Assembly (NCBI RefSeq): GCF_013090115.1 | Contig: NZ_JABFNN010000025.1 | Location: forward strand, 39,915 to 103,914 | Length of the DNA: 64,000 bases | From: Flagellimonas amphidinii | GTDB lineage: Bacteria; Bacteroidota; Bacteroidia; Flavobacteriales; Flavobacteriaceae | Reading direction: 5' to 3' | Translations under genes and position numbers: made by a program | The notes under the pieces: model-generated | Database searches by the model: none | The model's input: only the letters and a program-made list of their open reading frames with translations | Told to the model about the DNA's origin: nothing | Part shown: positions 1 through 8,340 of the stretch, in pieces | Numbering within the stretch: position 1 is the first letter of the stretch | Layout: every line of letters begins with the position of its first letter

Positions 1-369
1 ATCAAGAAATATGCCCCTACCAAACGTATTTTTGGGGTCTGTTTGGGGCAACAGGCCATTGGAGAGGTATTTGGCGGGAGCCTGATCAACCTTGATCAAG
101 TGTACCATGGTATTGCAACCACCATTTCGGTGACAAAAGACGATGTTATTTATAACAATTTACCCAAAACGCTTCAAGTAGGTCGATACCACTCGTGGGT
201 AGTCCATCCAGATTTGCCCGATGGTTTGGAAGCCACTTCGGTTGACGAAAATGGCCAAATTATGTCGCTCAGACACAAAACCTATGACGTTACCGCAGTA
301 CAATTTCATCCCGAGTCCGTACTGACCCCTCAAGGAAAACAAATGCTAAAAAACTGGTTAAAAAGTTAG
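1..369 (+). CDS. trpG: Anthranilate synthase glutamine amidotransferase subunit (3' part)
   Basis: This is the C-terminal part of a class I glutamine amidotransferase; the reading frame is open to the left edge, so the start lies outside the window. The fragment carries the nucleophile motif GVCLGQQ with the catalytic Cys at codon 14, and the FHPES motif with His and Glu at about codons 103 and 105, completing the Cys-His-Glu triad. In the family, this subunit hydrolyses glutamine and passes ammonia to TrpE, which makes anthranilate from chorismate. PabA is a close relative, but the trpD-C-F-B-A genes directly downstream on the same strand make TrpG the likely identity. The stop is followed by a 79-base spacer that contains a repeat. 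Confidence 0.93.
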   Translation: MKKYAPTKRIFGVCLGQQAIGEVFGGSLINLDQVYHGIATTISVTKDDVIYNNLPKTLQVGRYHSWVVHPDLPDGLEATSVDENGQIMSLRHKTYDVTAVQFHPESVLTPQGKQMLKNWLKS

Positions 370-380
370 ATATGAGCATA

Positions 381-442
381 CAGTATTGAGTATACAGACG
401 GCATATCCATTCTCAATACTCAATACTTAGTTCTCAATACTG
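381..442. repeat. Palindromic repeat in the trpG-trpD spacer
   Basis: The spacer contains CAGTATTGAG (381-390) and its exact reverse complement CTCAATACTG (433-442), with a further copy of CTCAATACT at 412-420. The arms could form a hairpin in the mRNA between trpG and trpD. There is no T-tract, so it does not look like a terminator. Whether it is dispersed elsewhere in the genome cannot be seen here. Confidence 0.7.
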
Positions 443-448
443 TAAAAA

Positions 449-1444
449 ATGAAAGCAACACTAAATAAACTCATCAATCACGAAATACTGTCCAAGGCAG
501 ATGCCAAACAGATTTTGGTGAACATTGCCAAAGGAGACTACAACACTTCGCAAATAGCTGCCTTTTTAACGGTTTATATGATGCGAAGCATCACCATCGA
601 AGAACTGGAAGGTTTTCGGGATGCCCTTTTGGAGCTATGCCTAGCTGTAGATCTTTCAGATTATAATCCTATTGACTTATGCGGAACCGGAGGTGATGGC
701 AAGGATACTTTTAATATCTCCACTCTGGCCTCTTTTGTTACCGCAGGAGCGGGAATTAAAGTCACTAAACACGGTAATTATGGAGTTTCCTCCAAATGTG
801 GAAGTAGCAATGTCATGGAATTTTTGGGCATCAAATTCAGCAATGACGCAGATTTTCTAAAGAAAAGTATTGACGAAGCAGGGATTTGTGTACTGCACGC
901 TCCCCTCTTCCACCCTGCCATGAAAAATGTGGCCCCCATCCGAAGGGAGTTGGCCGTGAAGACCTTTTTCAATATGTTGGGCCCCATGGTGAATCCTGCG
1001 TTCCCCAAAAACCAAATGGTGGGGGTCTTTAATTTGGAATTGGCAAGAATGTATGGCTATCTATATCAAAACACGGACAAAAATTTTACGGTATTGCACG
1101 CTTTGGACGGTTATGATGAAATTTCACTCACAGGAGACACCAAGACCATTTCCAACACTTCCGAAGGGATTTTGGCCCCCAATGATTTTGGAGTACAGAA
1201 AATTACCCAAGATAAAATCACCGGAGGTGATGATGTAGCTGGCTCCGCACAAATCTTTATGGATATTTTGCAAGGAAAAGGCACCGAGGCCCAAAACAAT
1301 GTGGTCTGTGCCAACGCTGGGGTCGCCATTGCAACCGTTGAAGGCATAACCCCAAAGGAAGGGTTTGAAAAAGCCAAAGAATCCTTATTGGGAAAAAAAG
1401 GATTGGAAGCATTGAAGAAATTGCAGGAAATCAGTAAAAATTAA
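449..1444 (+). CDS. trpD: Anthranilate phosphoribosyltransferase
   Basis: The 331-residue product has the usual length for TrpD, which transfers the phosphoribosyl group of PRPP to anthranilate in the second step of tryptophan synthesis. The PRPP-binding glycine-rich motif GTGGDG lies at residues 79-84, followed by DTFNIST and by KHGN at 107-110. The N-terminal helical domain precedes the Rossmann-like core. It lies between trpG and trpC, in operon order and on the same strand. The ATG at 449 is the first in-frame start after the palindromic spacer. Its stop codon directly abuts the next repeat element at 1445. Confidence 0.97.
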   Translation: MKATLNKLINHEILSKADAKQILVNIAKGDYNTSQIAAFLTVYMMRSITIEELEGFRDALLELCLAVDLSDYNPIDLCGTGGDGKDTFNISTLASFVTAGAGIKVTKHGNYGVSSKCGSSNVMEFLGIKFSNDADFLKKSIDEAGICVLHAPLFHPAMKNVAPIRRELAVKTFFNMLGPMVNPAFPKNQMVGVFNLELARMYGYLYQNTDKNFTVLHALDGYDEISLTGDTKTISNTSEGILAPNDFGVQKITQDKITGGDDVAGSAQIFMDILQGKGTEAQNNVVCANAGVAIATVEGITPKEGFEKAKESLLGKKGLEALKKLQEISKN

Positions 1445-1502
1445 GTCACCTTGAGTGCAGTCTAAAGGTCTTTATTAGATTCTTCACTGCGTTCAGAATG
1501 AC
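1445..1502. repeat. Palindromic repeat between trpD and trpC
   Basis: An imperfect inverted repeat starts immediately after the trpD stop. The left arm (1445-1471) begins GTCACCTTGAGTGCAGTC; the right arm (1477-1502) ends CACTGCGTTCAGAATGAC. Aligned as reverse complements the arms share most bases over about 26 positions, separated by a short loop. Elements with GTCA...TGAC ends and a TTGAG/TTCAG core are, from general knowledge, a common dispersed type in Bacteroidetes genomes. Confidence 0.75.
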
Positions 1503-1513
1503 CAAAAAACAAA

Positions 1514-2296
1514 ATGAACATACTTGACAAAATAGTAGCGGATAAACGCAAAGAAGTCGATTTAAAAAAATCGCTGATTCCAGTTACGCAGTTGGAAAAA
1601 TCAGTTTTAATGGAGCGGAACACCGTTTCTCTGGCTTCAACTCTTCAAAATAGCACATCGGGAATTATTGCTGAGCACAAGCGTCGTTCTCCGTCAAAAT
1701 CTGTCATCAACCAAAGTCTAAATGTGCAGGATGTAGCCAAAGGCTATGAATCCGCTGGAGTTTGTGGCATGTCGGTTTTAACAGATAGCAAGTATTTTGG
1801 TGGCTCATTGGACGATCTGTTATTGGCTCGGGCCTCAGTGAATATTCCGCTGTTGCGAAAAGAATTCATCATAGATGAATATCAAATTTTGGAAGCAAAA
1901 GCCCATGGTGCGGATGTCATCCTGTTGATTGCCGCCATTCTTGACAGAAATGAAATCAAAATCCTTTCTGAAACGGCAAAAAGTTTAGGGTTGGATGTGC
2001 TTCTGGAAGTCCACAATGAGGAAGAACTGCAAAAATCCATTATGTCCAGTTTGGATATGTTGGGGGTAAACAACCGGAATTTAAAGACTTTTGAAGTAAG
2101 CTTGGAAACCAGCAAAAAGCTATCCGAAAAGATTCCAGATGAATTTGTCAAAGTATCGGAGAGCGGTATCAGTAATATAGAAGCCATCAAAGAACTACGG
2201 CCTTTTGGTTATCAAGGTTTTTTGATTGGGGAGAACTTCATGAAGACGGATGTCCCTGGTGAGAGTGCAAAAGAATTTATAAATCAATTAATATGA
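1514..2296 (+). CDS. trpC: Indole-3-glycerol phosphate synthase
   Basis: This 260-residue TIM-barrel enzyme closes the ring of carboxyphenylaminodeoxyribulose phosphate to indoleglycerol phosphate. Visible family motifs are the catalytic lysine region EHKRRSPS (residues 54-61), LRKEFIIDEYQ near residue 115, the VNNRNL motif near 184 and SESGI near 216, which binds phosphate. It is a stand-alone TrpC, with trpF as a separate gene downstream. The ATG at 1514 follows the palindromic repeat by 11 bases, and a second repeat follows the stop. Confidence 0.97.
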   Translation: MNILDKIVADKRKEVDLKKSLIPVTQLEKSVLMERNTVSLASTLQNSTSGIIAEHKRRSPSKSVINQSLNVQDVAKGYESAGVCGMSVLTDSKYFGGSLDDLLLARASVNIPLLRKEFIIDEYQILEAKAHGADVILLIAAILDRNEIKILSETAKSLGLDVLLEVHNEEELQKSIMSSLDMLGVNNRNLKTFEVSLETSKKLSEKIPDEFVKVSESGISNIEAIKELRPFGYQGFLIGENFMKTDVPGESAKEFINQLI

Positions 2297-2303
2297 ATGT
2301 ATT

Positions 2304-2372
2304 GTCATTTCGAACGAATGTGAGAAATCTAACTTAGAGATTTATCAATCACTTCGCTCATTTCGAAATGAC
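2304..2372. repeat. Palindromic repeat between trpC and trpF
   Basis: The left arm (2304-2330) begins GTCATTTCGAACGAATG and ends AGAAATCT. The right arm (2338-2372) begins AGATTT and ends CATTTCGAAATGAC. The outer ends are inverted complements around a short loop, and the right arm carries a few extra bases. The family is different from the element between trpD and trpC, although both have GTCA...TGAC termini. Confidence 0.75.
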
Positions 2373-2387
2373 AAAAAGAATGATACT

Positions 2388-3071
2388 ATGAAATTGAAGA
2401 TCTGCGGTATGAAATATAACCCATTGGAAGTTGCGCAATTGCAACCCGATTATCTGGGTTTTATTTTCTGGGAACCTTCAACTCGCTATGTGGAGGGAGA
2501 AATTCCCGAGCTGCCCAAATCCATTAAAAAAGTGGGCGTTTTTGTGGACGCAAGCCTAGAAGAAGTGTTGGAAAAAATTGAAGAATATGAATTGGATGCC
2601 GTCCAATTACATGGTAAGGAAAGTCCAGAATATTGTCAAAAACTTCGTCATGCTGAACTCGTTTCAGCATCTCAAAAACATGAGACCCCGAAACAGGTTA
2701 GGGGTGACAAATTGGAAATCATCAAAGTGTTCTCCATTAAAGACGATTTTGATTTCGCTGTGCTCAACGCATACGAAAATCTATGTGACTACTTTCTGTT
2801 CGATACCAAGGGGAAATTACCCGGAGGGAACGGATACACTTTTGATTGGTCCATCCTAAAAGATTACCCCTCCACCAAACCCTACTTTTTAAGCGGGGGA
2901 ATAGGGTTGGATTCCATGGAAAAACTACAGGACTTTTTGGCCAGTCCAACTTCCCAGTACTGTTATGCCATTGATGTAAACAGTCGGTTTGAATTAGAAC
3001 CCGGCCGAAAAAACATACAAGGATTAAAAGAGTTTATGAATGAACTTTCCCCTCTAAAAAGAGGGGATTAA
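2388..3071 (+). CDS. trpF: Phosphoribosylanthranilate isomerase with in-frame repeat insertion
   Basis: TrpF isomerises phosphoribosylanthranilate before the TrpC step. The N-terminal KICGM carries the catalytic Cys (residue 6), FDT at about 138-140 carries the Asp, and GGNG and LSGGI phosphate-binding motifs follow. At 227 residues it is about 20 longer than usual. The excess is explained by residues about 87-107, the translation of a palindromic repeat placed between the conserved QLHGKES and EIIKVFS segments. The C-terminal residues SPLKRGD and the stop codon come from a second repeat, the left end of the DUF559 unit. All catalytic motifs remain in frame, so the enzyme is probably functional with a surface loop added. 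Confidence 0.95.
   Translation: MKLKICGMKYNPLEVAQLQPDYLGFIFWEPSTRYVEGEIPELPKSIKKVGVFVDASLEEVLEKIEEYELDAVQLHGKESPEYCQKLRHAELVSASQKHETPKQVRGDKLEIIKVFSIKDDFDFAVLNAYENLCDYFLFDTKGKLPGGNGYTFDWSILKDYPSTKPYFLSGGIGLDSMEKLQDFLASPTSQYCYAIDVNSRFELEPGRKNIQGLKEFMNELSPLKRGD
2647..2708. repeat. Palindromic repeat inserted in the trpF coding sequence
   Basis: This 62-base element begins GTCATGCTGAACTCG and ends AACAGGTTAGGGGTGAC, an imperfect inverted repeat with GTCA/TGAC termini. It is translated in frame as a segment starting HAELVSAS and ending KQVRGD inside TrpF. Neighbouring TrpF sequence continues normally on both sides, which shows an insertion and not a divergent domain. Similar translated palindromes are known in other bacteria, for example Rickettsia palindromic elements. 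Confidence 0.85.
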
Positions 3072-3480
3072 GGGGTGTGTATTATGATAGTAAAGTATAA
3101 CCCAAAATTAAAAGAGTTGGCCCGACAATTAAGAAACAATGCAACCAAGTCGGAGATTCGCTTATGGCAAAAATTGAAGCGGAATCAAATGCATGGGTAC
3201 GACTTTCATAGACAAAAACCAATTGACGAGTATATCGTAGATTTTTTTTGTAATACACTAGAACTTGCTATAGAAGTGGATGGCTATTCCCATGAACTTG
3301 TGGAAGTCTGGGAAAAAGACCAAAAGAAAAGCAAAAGATTAAATTCCCTTGGCATTCATGTACTCAGGTTTTCTGACCATCAGGTAATGAATGACATGGA
3401 TAATGTTTTAAGCATCATCGAAGATTACATATCAACTTTTGAAAAAAAACACCTCCCTGAGTCCCTCCTTTTTAGGAGGG
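3049..3480. mobile_element. DUF559 gene bracketed by inverted hairpin repeats
   Basis: The left end (3049-3080) is a hairpin CCCCTCT-AAAA-AGAGGGG followed by ATTAAGGGGTGTGT. The right end (3449-3480), read on the minus strand, is a hairpin CCCTCCT-AAAA-AGGAGGG followed by ACTCAGGGAGGTGT. Both have a 7-bp stem, an AAAA loop and the same 14-base flank layout, in inverted orientation around the DUF559 gene. The stem differences between the copies are compensatory, so pairing is kept. This suggests a 432-bp unit inserted between trpF and trpB. Mobility is inferred; no target duplication was identified. Confidence 0.6.
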
Positions 3481-3542
3481 AAATCAATAGGAAGGAAAAA
3501 TTGAAAAAATTCATAAATCAAATTATTGATAATGAAAAATAA
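3084..3542 (+). CDS. DUF559 / Vsr-like endonuclease-domain protein
   Basis: This 152-residue protein belongs to the DUF559 family, which shares the PD-(D/E)XK-type fold of very-short-patch-repair endonucleases. Family positions are visible: Glu25 in TKSE, FHRQKPI (41-47), YIVDFFC with Asp53, and IEVDG (63-67). The conserved domain ends near residue 115. The remaining tail, with [10 protein letters not shown], is translation of the right-hand repeat. GTG at 3075 is in frame, but ATG at 3084 starts closer to the conserved domain. The gene interrupts the trp operon and its end overlaps trpB by 11 bases, so it is cotranscribed. No role in tryptophan synthesis is known. Its activity and mobility are unproven. 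Confidence 0.85.
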   Translation: MIVKYNPKLKELARQLRNNATKSEIRLWQKLKRNQMHGYDFHRQKPIDEYIVDFFCNTLELAIEVDGYSHELVEVWEKDQKKSKRLNSLGIHVLRFSDHQVMNDMDNVLSIIEDYISTFEKKHLPESLLFRREINRKEKLKKFINQIIDNEK

Positions 3543-4755
3543 TAATCAAAAAAGTTCCCAATTTGAAGCTGGAGGGAGCTATCACGTTAACAAAAAAGGA
3601 TATTATGGAGAGTTTGGGGGAGCTTTCATTCCAGAAATGCTTTATCCCAATTGCGAAGAGTTGCGCCAAAATTACCTTAAGGTAATGGCAGAACCTTCGT
3701 TCCAAGAAGAATTTGATCAATTATTGAAGGATTATGTAGGCCGCCCTACCCCACTCTATTTTGCCAAACGCCTATCAGAAAAGTACAACACCAAAATATA
3801 CCTAAAACGAGAAGATCTTTGTCATACGGGTGCGCACAAGGTCAACAACACCATTGGTCAGATATTAATGGCCAAAAAGTTGGGGAAAAACCGAATCATT
3901 GCCGAAACTGGAGCTGGACAACATGGAGTGGCAACAGCAACCGTTTGTGCCTTAATGGGCATTGAATGTGTGGTGTATATGGGTGAAATAGATATTGCAC
4001 GCCAAGCTCCCAATGTAGCCCGTATGAAAATGCTGGGGGCAGAAGTAAGACCCGCGCTTTCTGGCAGTAAAACCCTAAAAGATGCCACCAACGAAGCCAT
4101 TCGGGATTGGATCAACAATCCTGTGGATACGCATTACATTATTGGTTCTGTAGTGGGACCCCATCCTTACCCAGATATGGTAGCGCGATTCCAATCGGTT
4201 ATTTCTAAAGAAATACAATCCCAACTTTTGGAGAAAGAAGGAACGGAAAACCCAGACTACGTTGTTGCCTGTGTCGGCGGAGGAAGTAATGCTGCCGGTG
4301 CCTTTTACCATTATTTGGACTATCCGGATGTGGGTATTATCGCTGTGGAAGCGGCTGGAAAAGGAATTGACACCGGGGAAAGCGCCGCTACCTCGGCCTT
4401 GGGAAAATTGGGCATCATTCACGGCAGCAAAACATTGTTAATGCAGACCCCAGATGGTCAGATTACAGAGCCTTACTCCATTTCCGCAGGACTTGATTAT
4501 CCTGGTGTGGGTCCAATGCATGCGCATTTATATGCCTCGGGTCGTGCAGAATTCATTTCCATTACGGATGATGATGCCATGACCGCCGGATTAGGACTTT
4601 GTCAATTGGAAGGTATTATTCCCGCCATTGAATCCTCCCATGCTTTGGCCATTTTTGAGGATAAAAAATTCAATCCTTCAGATGTGGTGGTGGTCAATCT
4701 CTCTGGTCGTGGCGATAAGGACTTGCAAAACTATATTGATTATTTCAGACTCTAG
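3532..4755 (+). CDS. trpB: Tryptophan synthase beta chain
   Basis: This PLP enzyme condenses indole with serine to form tryptophan. The PLP lysine is K103 in HTGAHKVNN, the catalytic Glu is E125 in ETGAGQ, and the phosphate-binding loop GGGSN is at 249-253. The 407-residue length fits the TrpB1 type that pairs with TrpA. The start at ATG 3532 is preferred over the TTG six bases upstream. The start lies inside the end of the DUF559 gene, which implies translational coupling. A 66-base AT-rich spacer with repeated ATCT-like words separates it from trpA. Confidence 0.97.
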   Translation: MKNNNQKSSQFEAGGSYHVNKKGYYGEFGGAFIPEMLYPNCEELRQNYLKVMAEPSFQEEFDQLLKDYVGRPTPLYFAKRLSEKYNTKIYLKREDLCHTGAHKVNNTIGQILMAKKLGKNRIIAETGAGQHGVATATVCALMGIECVVYMGEIDIARQAPNVARMKMLGAEVRPALSGSKTLKDATNEAIRDWINNPVDTHYIIGSVVGPHPYPDMVARFQSVISKEIQSQLLEKEGTENPDYVVACVGGGSNAAGAFYHYLDYPDVGIIAVEAAGKGIDTGESAATSALGKLGIIHGSKTLLMQTPDGQITEPYSISAGLDYPGVGPMHAHLYASGRAEFISITDDDAMTAGLGLCQLEGIIPAIESSHALAIFEDKKFNPSDVVVVNLSGRGDKDLQNYIDYFRL

Positions 4756-4821
4756 ATAACAGAAATAAGACTTTAGATAAATCTCTGAATACTTATATCT
4801 GACATCTCACATCTAACTATT

Positions 4822-5583
4822 ATGAACAGAATACAACAAAAACTTCAAGAAGATAAAAAACTACTATCCATATATTTCACCGCCGGCTATCCCAACCTGG
4901 AAGATACGGTCAGCATCATAGAGGAATTGGAGAAACATGGGGTGGATATGATTGAAATTGGTCTTCCCTTCAGTGATCCTTTGGCAGATGGGCCTACCAT
5001 TCAGAAAAGTTCAACCAGAGCCTTAAAAAATGGAATGCACACTACCCTGCTCTTTGAGCAGTTGAAGGACATCAGAAAAACCGTTTCCATTCCCTTGGTG
5101 ATGATGGGCTATTTCAATCCCGTGTTACAATATGGCGTGGAGGAATTTTGCAAAAAATGTCAGGAAATAGGCATTGATGGTATTATTTTACCTGATTTAC
5201 CACTTGATGTGTATCAAGATGAATACGAGGATCTCTTCAAAAAATATGGTCTCATCAACGTCTTTTTAATTACTCCCCAAACCAGCGAAGCAAGAATCCA
5301 TGCTATTGATGAAGCCTCAGAAGGGTTTATTTATATGGTAAGTTCCGCCAGCACAACCGGCGCAAAGCAAGGTTTTGGTGATGAACAACAAACTTACTTT
5401 GAGCGTATTAGTGCCATGAACCTTAAAAACCCTCAAATTGTTGGGTTTGGCATTAGCAATTCGGATACTTTTCTTCAGGCCACTGAAAAAACGAAGGGGG
5501 CCATTATAGGTTCGGCTTTTATCAAACATCTGACCGAAAAAGGAGTTGGAAAAATTGATGAGTTTGTAAAGGGAATTCGTTAA
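4822..5583 (+). CDS. trpA: Tryptophan synthase alpha chain
   Basis: TrpA cleaves indoleglycerol phosphate and channels indole to TrpB. The 253-residue TIM barrel has the catalytic pair E45 (MIEIGLPFSDP) and D56 (LADGP). The flexible loop region around YMVSSASTTGAKQ and the phosphate-binding GFGIS and GSAF motifs are also present. It is the last gene of the trp operon. The following M20 peptidase starts about 30 bases later on the same strand without an obvious terminator, so some read-through is possible. Confidence 0.97.
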   Translation: MNRIQQKLQEDKKLLSIYFTAGYPNLEDTVSIIEELEKHGVDMIEIGLPFSDPLADGPTIQKSSTRALKNGMHTTLLFEQLKDIRKTVSIPLVMMGYFNPVLQYGVEEFCKKCQEIGIDGIILPDLPLDVYQDEYEDLFKKYGLINVFLITPQTSEARIHAIDEASEGFIYMVSSASTTGAKQGFGDEQQTYFERISAMNLKNPQIVGFGISNSDTFLQATEKTKGAIIGSAFIKHLTEKGVGKIDEFVKGIR

Positions 5584-5615
5584 TTTCAACCTCAAATTTA
5601 TCCCTAATGCCGACT

Positions 5616-7121
5616 ATGAAAAAAGCTGCTCTTTTATTTTCATTACTGCTTACCGTATCCATTTCCGCTCAAGATGATATGGCCATGAAGTCTCAAGTGG
5701 CACATGCCATTGTGGAATTAAGGGATTTTATTTCCGTTCCCAATGACGCTTTAAATGCTGATGACATTGATGATAATATTTTGTGGTTGAAACGCAAATT
5801 CGGAGAAAGAGGCTTTAATACTGCAGAACTGCCCACGGATAACATGCCGCTTTTTTTTGCAGCCCTTCCTATGGAAGATAACAAACCCACGGTTCTTATT
5901 TACATGCATTTTGATGGGCAATCGGTGGATCCTTCCAAATGGGATCAGCCCGATCCGTACCAAGTGGTCTTGAAGGCCCCAGAGGGAAACGGTTTCAAAA
6001 CCATTTCGTTTGATGACCTTGATGACGATATCAACTACAACTGGCGTCTTTTTGGCAGATCCACTTCGGATGACAAAGGGCCAATTGTAATGCTCTTGAA
6101 TACCATTGACCTTTTAAAAAAAGAGGGGAAAGAAATTCCTTTTAATGTAAAAGTTATTCTGGACGGAGAGGAAGAAAAAGGCAGTAAACCGTTACCAAAA
6201 GCCGTTAAACAGTATAGGGAATTGTTAGAGGCCGATTTCTTAATCATAGCCGATGGCCCGGCACATGCTTCCGGCAATCCTACCATTTTGTACGGATGCA
6301 GGGGAATCACCACGCTTACCCTAACTACTTACGGACCTATTAAACCCCAGCATAGCGGTCATTACGGTAATTACGCCCCTAACCCGGGATTTCAATTGGC
6401 ACAACTTTTGGCGGGCATGAAAGATACGGAAGGTAGGGTCACCATTCCTGGTTATTATGATGGTATTACTTTGTCGGATTCTGTAAAAGAGGTCTTGCAG
6501 ACTGTCCCCGATAATAAAGAAGAAATTGCGGAAAAGCTACAATTTAAATCTGCTGAAAAAGTGGGTGATTCCTATCAAGAGGCACTACAATACCCTTCCC
6601 TGAACATTCGTGGGCTTAGCTCTGGTTGGGTTGGCGACAAAGCACGTACCATTGTCCCAGAAAGTGCCACAGCTGAACTGGACCTTCGACTAGTTGTTGA
6701 ATCGGATGGCAACCGTTTAAAAAAATTAGTAAAGGATTATATTACCAAACAGGGGTATCATATATTGGACCATACGCCCTCCAAAGAAGAGCGCATGGCC
6801 CATGATAAAATTGTAACTGTAAACGAAATAGGTGTTACGGATGCTTTCCGAACTGATTTTGATAATCCTTATGGTATGTTTCTTAATCAGACGCTACAAA
6901 ATTCTTTTGGAAAAGATGTCATCCAAATCAGAACCACAGGAGGAACAGTACCTATTGCTGCCTTCATCAACGAATTGAAAATTCCTGCTTTCATTGTTCC
7001 CATGGTGAACGCGGACAACAACCAGCACAGTCCCAATGAAAATCTGAAGATTGGTCAACTGGCCTATGGCATCAAAGCATTTTATGGGATTTTATCGACT
7101 CCTGTCGAATTAAAGCAATAA
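5616..7121 (+). CDS. Secreted M20-family metallopeptidase
   Basis: The product is a zinc-dependent M20 (dipeptidase/carboxypeptidase-type) hydrolase of about 501 residues. It starts with a signal peptide, MKKAALLFSLLLTVSIS ending at AQ, so it is probably periplasmic. Metal-ligand regions in order are MHFDGQSVD (His-x-Asp), STSDDKGP, LDGEEEKGS (general base Glu and ligand), IADGPAH, and the late His in NNQHSPNENL. The dimerisation lid lies between. ATG 5616 is preferred over ATG 5607 because it gives a canonical signal peptide. The substrate cannot be told from sequence, and its position after trpA is probably incidental. Confidence 0.88.
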   Translation: MKKAALLFSLLLTVSISAQDDMAMKSQVAHAIVELRDFISVPNDALNADDIDDNILWLKRKFGERGFNTAELPTDNMPLFFAALPMEDNKPTVLIYMHFDGQSVDPSKWDQPDPYQVVLKAPEGNGFKTISFDDLDDDINYNWRLFGRSTSDDKGPIVMLLNTIDLLKKEGKEIPFNVKVILDGEEEKGSKPLPKAVKQYRELLEADFLIIADGPAHASGNPTILYGCRGITTLTLTTYGPIKPQHSGHYGNYAPNPGFQLAQLLAGMKDTEGRVTIPGYYDGITLSDSVKEVLQTVPDNKEEIAEKLQFKSAEKVGDSYQEALQYPSLNIRGLSSGWVGDKARTIVPESATAELDLRLVVESDGNRLKKLVKDYITKQGYHILDHTPSKEERMAHDKIVTVNEIGVTDAFRTDFDNPYGMFLNQTLQNSFGKDVIQIRTTGGTVPIAAFINELKIPAFIVPMVNADNNQHSPNENLKIGQLAYGIKAFYGILSTPVELKQ

Positions 7122-7251
7122 GAAAAACACTGCTTGTAATTATAATTATCGAAGGACATCGTGTTTTCGACTACACTAAAGGCCCTATCACCTTCACTTT
7201 GTGGCGATAAGTAGGATTGCAGTATAGTTTTAGCTGCATAAAAATTCTAAT

Positions 7252-7671
7252 ATGACGTACACTACAGTAATTATTGATGATTCTTCTACGCAAAGACTGG
7301 TCACTTCCAAATTGGTTAGCAGTCATCCTGATTTGAAATTGATTGGGTCGTTCGCAAATCCATATGAAGCGATAAAATCCATATACGAAAATAAAGTGGA
7401 TATTGTGTTTATGGATATCCAAATGGATACCGTAGACGCCTTTGAGTTATTGGACAGTATAGAAATTCAACCAACAATCATTTTAAACTCAACACAGTCC
7501 AGGTTTGCTATAACAGCATTTGATTATGGTATTAGCTATTATTTAATGAAACCCATGTGTAAATCTAAATTTCATGCTACAGTCAATAAGGCCATAAAAC
7601 AGATAAAACGGAAATCAACAAAAACATTCTATTACATGGAATCGATTTCTAATTTTTCGGTTCCAACATGA
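7252..7671 (+). CDS. Single-domain response regulator (REC only)
   Basis: This 139-residue protein is a receiver domain of the LytR/AlgR branch. The acidic pair is D9-D10, the phosphoacceptor is D55 in FMDIQM, the switch residue is S80 and the conserved lysine is K100 in LMKP. Only about 35 residues follow the receiver, so the LytTR DNA-binding domain usual in this branch is absent. It may act through protein contacts or as a phosphate sink. No kinase gene adjoins it. It is convergent with the next gene, with only two bases between the stops. Confidence 0.85.
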   Translation: MTYTTVIIDDSSTQRLVTSKLVSSHPDLKLIGSFANPYEAIKSIYENKVDIVFMDIQMDTVDAFELLDSIEIQPTIILNSTQSRFAITAFDYGISYYLMKPMCKSKFHATVNKAIKQIKRKSTKTFYYMESISNFSVPT

Positions 7672-7673
7672 AC

Positions 7674-8333
7674 CTAAAAGAACGCTTTATACTGCATCAC
7701 CCTGAAGTCAAACGTATTGAATTCAGGGTTTTTATTTTTCAGGTCTTTATATAGTTGTAAGCTTCCTATCGCACGATTGGCTGCTCCCGATGGTGCCGTC
7801 AAGGAAACCGTTTTTACCATCCGCCCATCAATGTCCACTTGATAGATTCTTGGAACAATATCTGAAACCTCTTCCAAAGGCAATCCGTATTGTTTTAATT
7901 GCTTTCTGAAGAAATATTCGGGGCCATTTTTACTGTTGCCCCCCATGAAAAGAACAGTTTCAATATTTGGGTATTCTTTGAGGTATCCCACCAAATCACG
8001 AAGTTTTACATTTTGCATTCCTAAATCTGAAGCATCAATTTTTTGGCGTTTGGCACTATGGACAATGTCGCAGACTCCTATTTTTTGTTCCAGCAAAAAG
8101 GTTTTTCGCTGTTCAACAGCTTCTGGAGTAGTTTCAAATTTTAATCCAAGCCCAAAAATACGGTCTAAAATAGGCCATAGCATTCCATTACAGCTTCCGT
8201 AACAAAAATCCACATCTTCTTGCTTCAACTCACCTGTAGTGAACCTCGGCGGTGGCAAGGTGCCGACAATAAGTTTGGTAGCCTCGGGATACAAAAAGGG
8301 TTCGTAGGGGTGGGTATGTAAAAAAGGTTTCAC
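7674..8333 (-). CDS. Uracil-DNA glycosylase superfamily protein
   Basis: The 219-residue protein resembles the UDG superfamily, specifically the branch containing hypoxanthine/uracil-type family 6 enzymes. The motif GTLPPP at 24-29 corresponds to motif 1, and YGSCNGMLW at 45-53 occupies the place of the base-stacking and Asn-containing segment. A late TAPSGAANRAIG segment fits the DNA-intercalating motif. The predicted role is base excision of deaminated bases. It lies seven bases downstream of ppc on the same strand and may be cotranscribed. The exact substrate is uncertain. Confidence 0.7.
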   Translation of the reverse strand: MKPFLHTHPYEPFLYPEATKLIVGTLPPPRFTTGELKQEDVDFCYGSCNGMLWPILDRIFGLGLKFETTPEAVEQRKTFLLEQKIGVCDIVHSAKRQKIDASDLGMQNVKLRDLVGYLKEYPNIETVLFMGGNSKNGPEYFFRKQLKQYGLPLEEVSDIVPRIYQVDIDGRMVKTVSLTAPSGAANRAIGSLQLYKDLKNKNPEFNTFDFRVMQYKAFF

Positions 8334-8340
8334 AACTGTT

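Noticed and set aside
2578..2859. Alternative plus frame across trpF containing LNSFQHL-like sequence
   Set aside because: This is the same palindromic repeat read in another frame; TrpF motifs are in the annotated frame.
2388..3071. trpF as a pseudogene because of the insertion
   Set aside because: The insertion keeps the frame, and catalytic motifs are present on both sides.
4756..4821. trpB-trpA spacer as a further palindromic element
   Set aside because: It has repeated ATCT/ACATCT-like words, but no clear inverted repeat with defined ends could be drawn.
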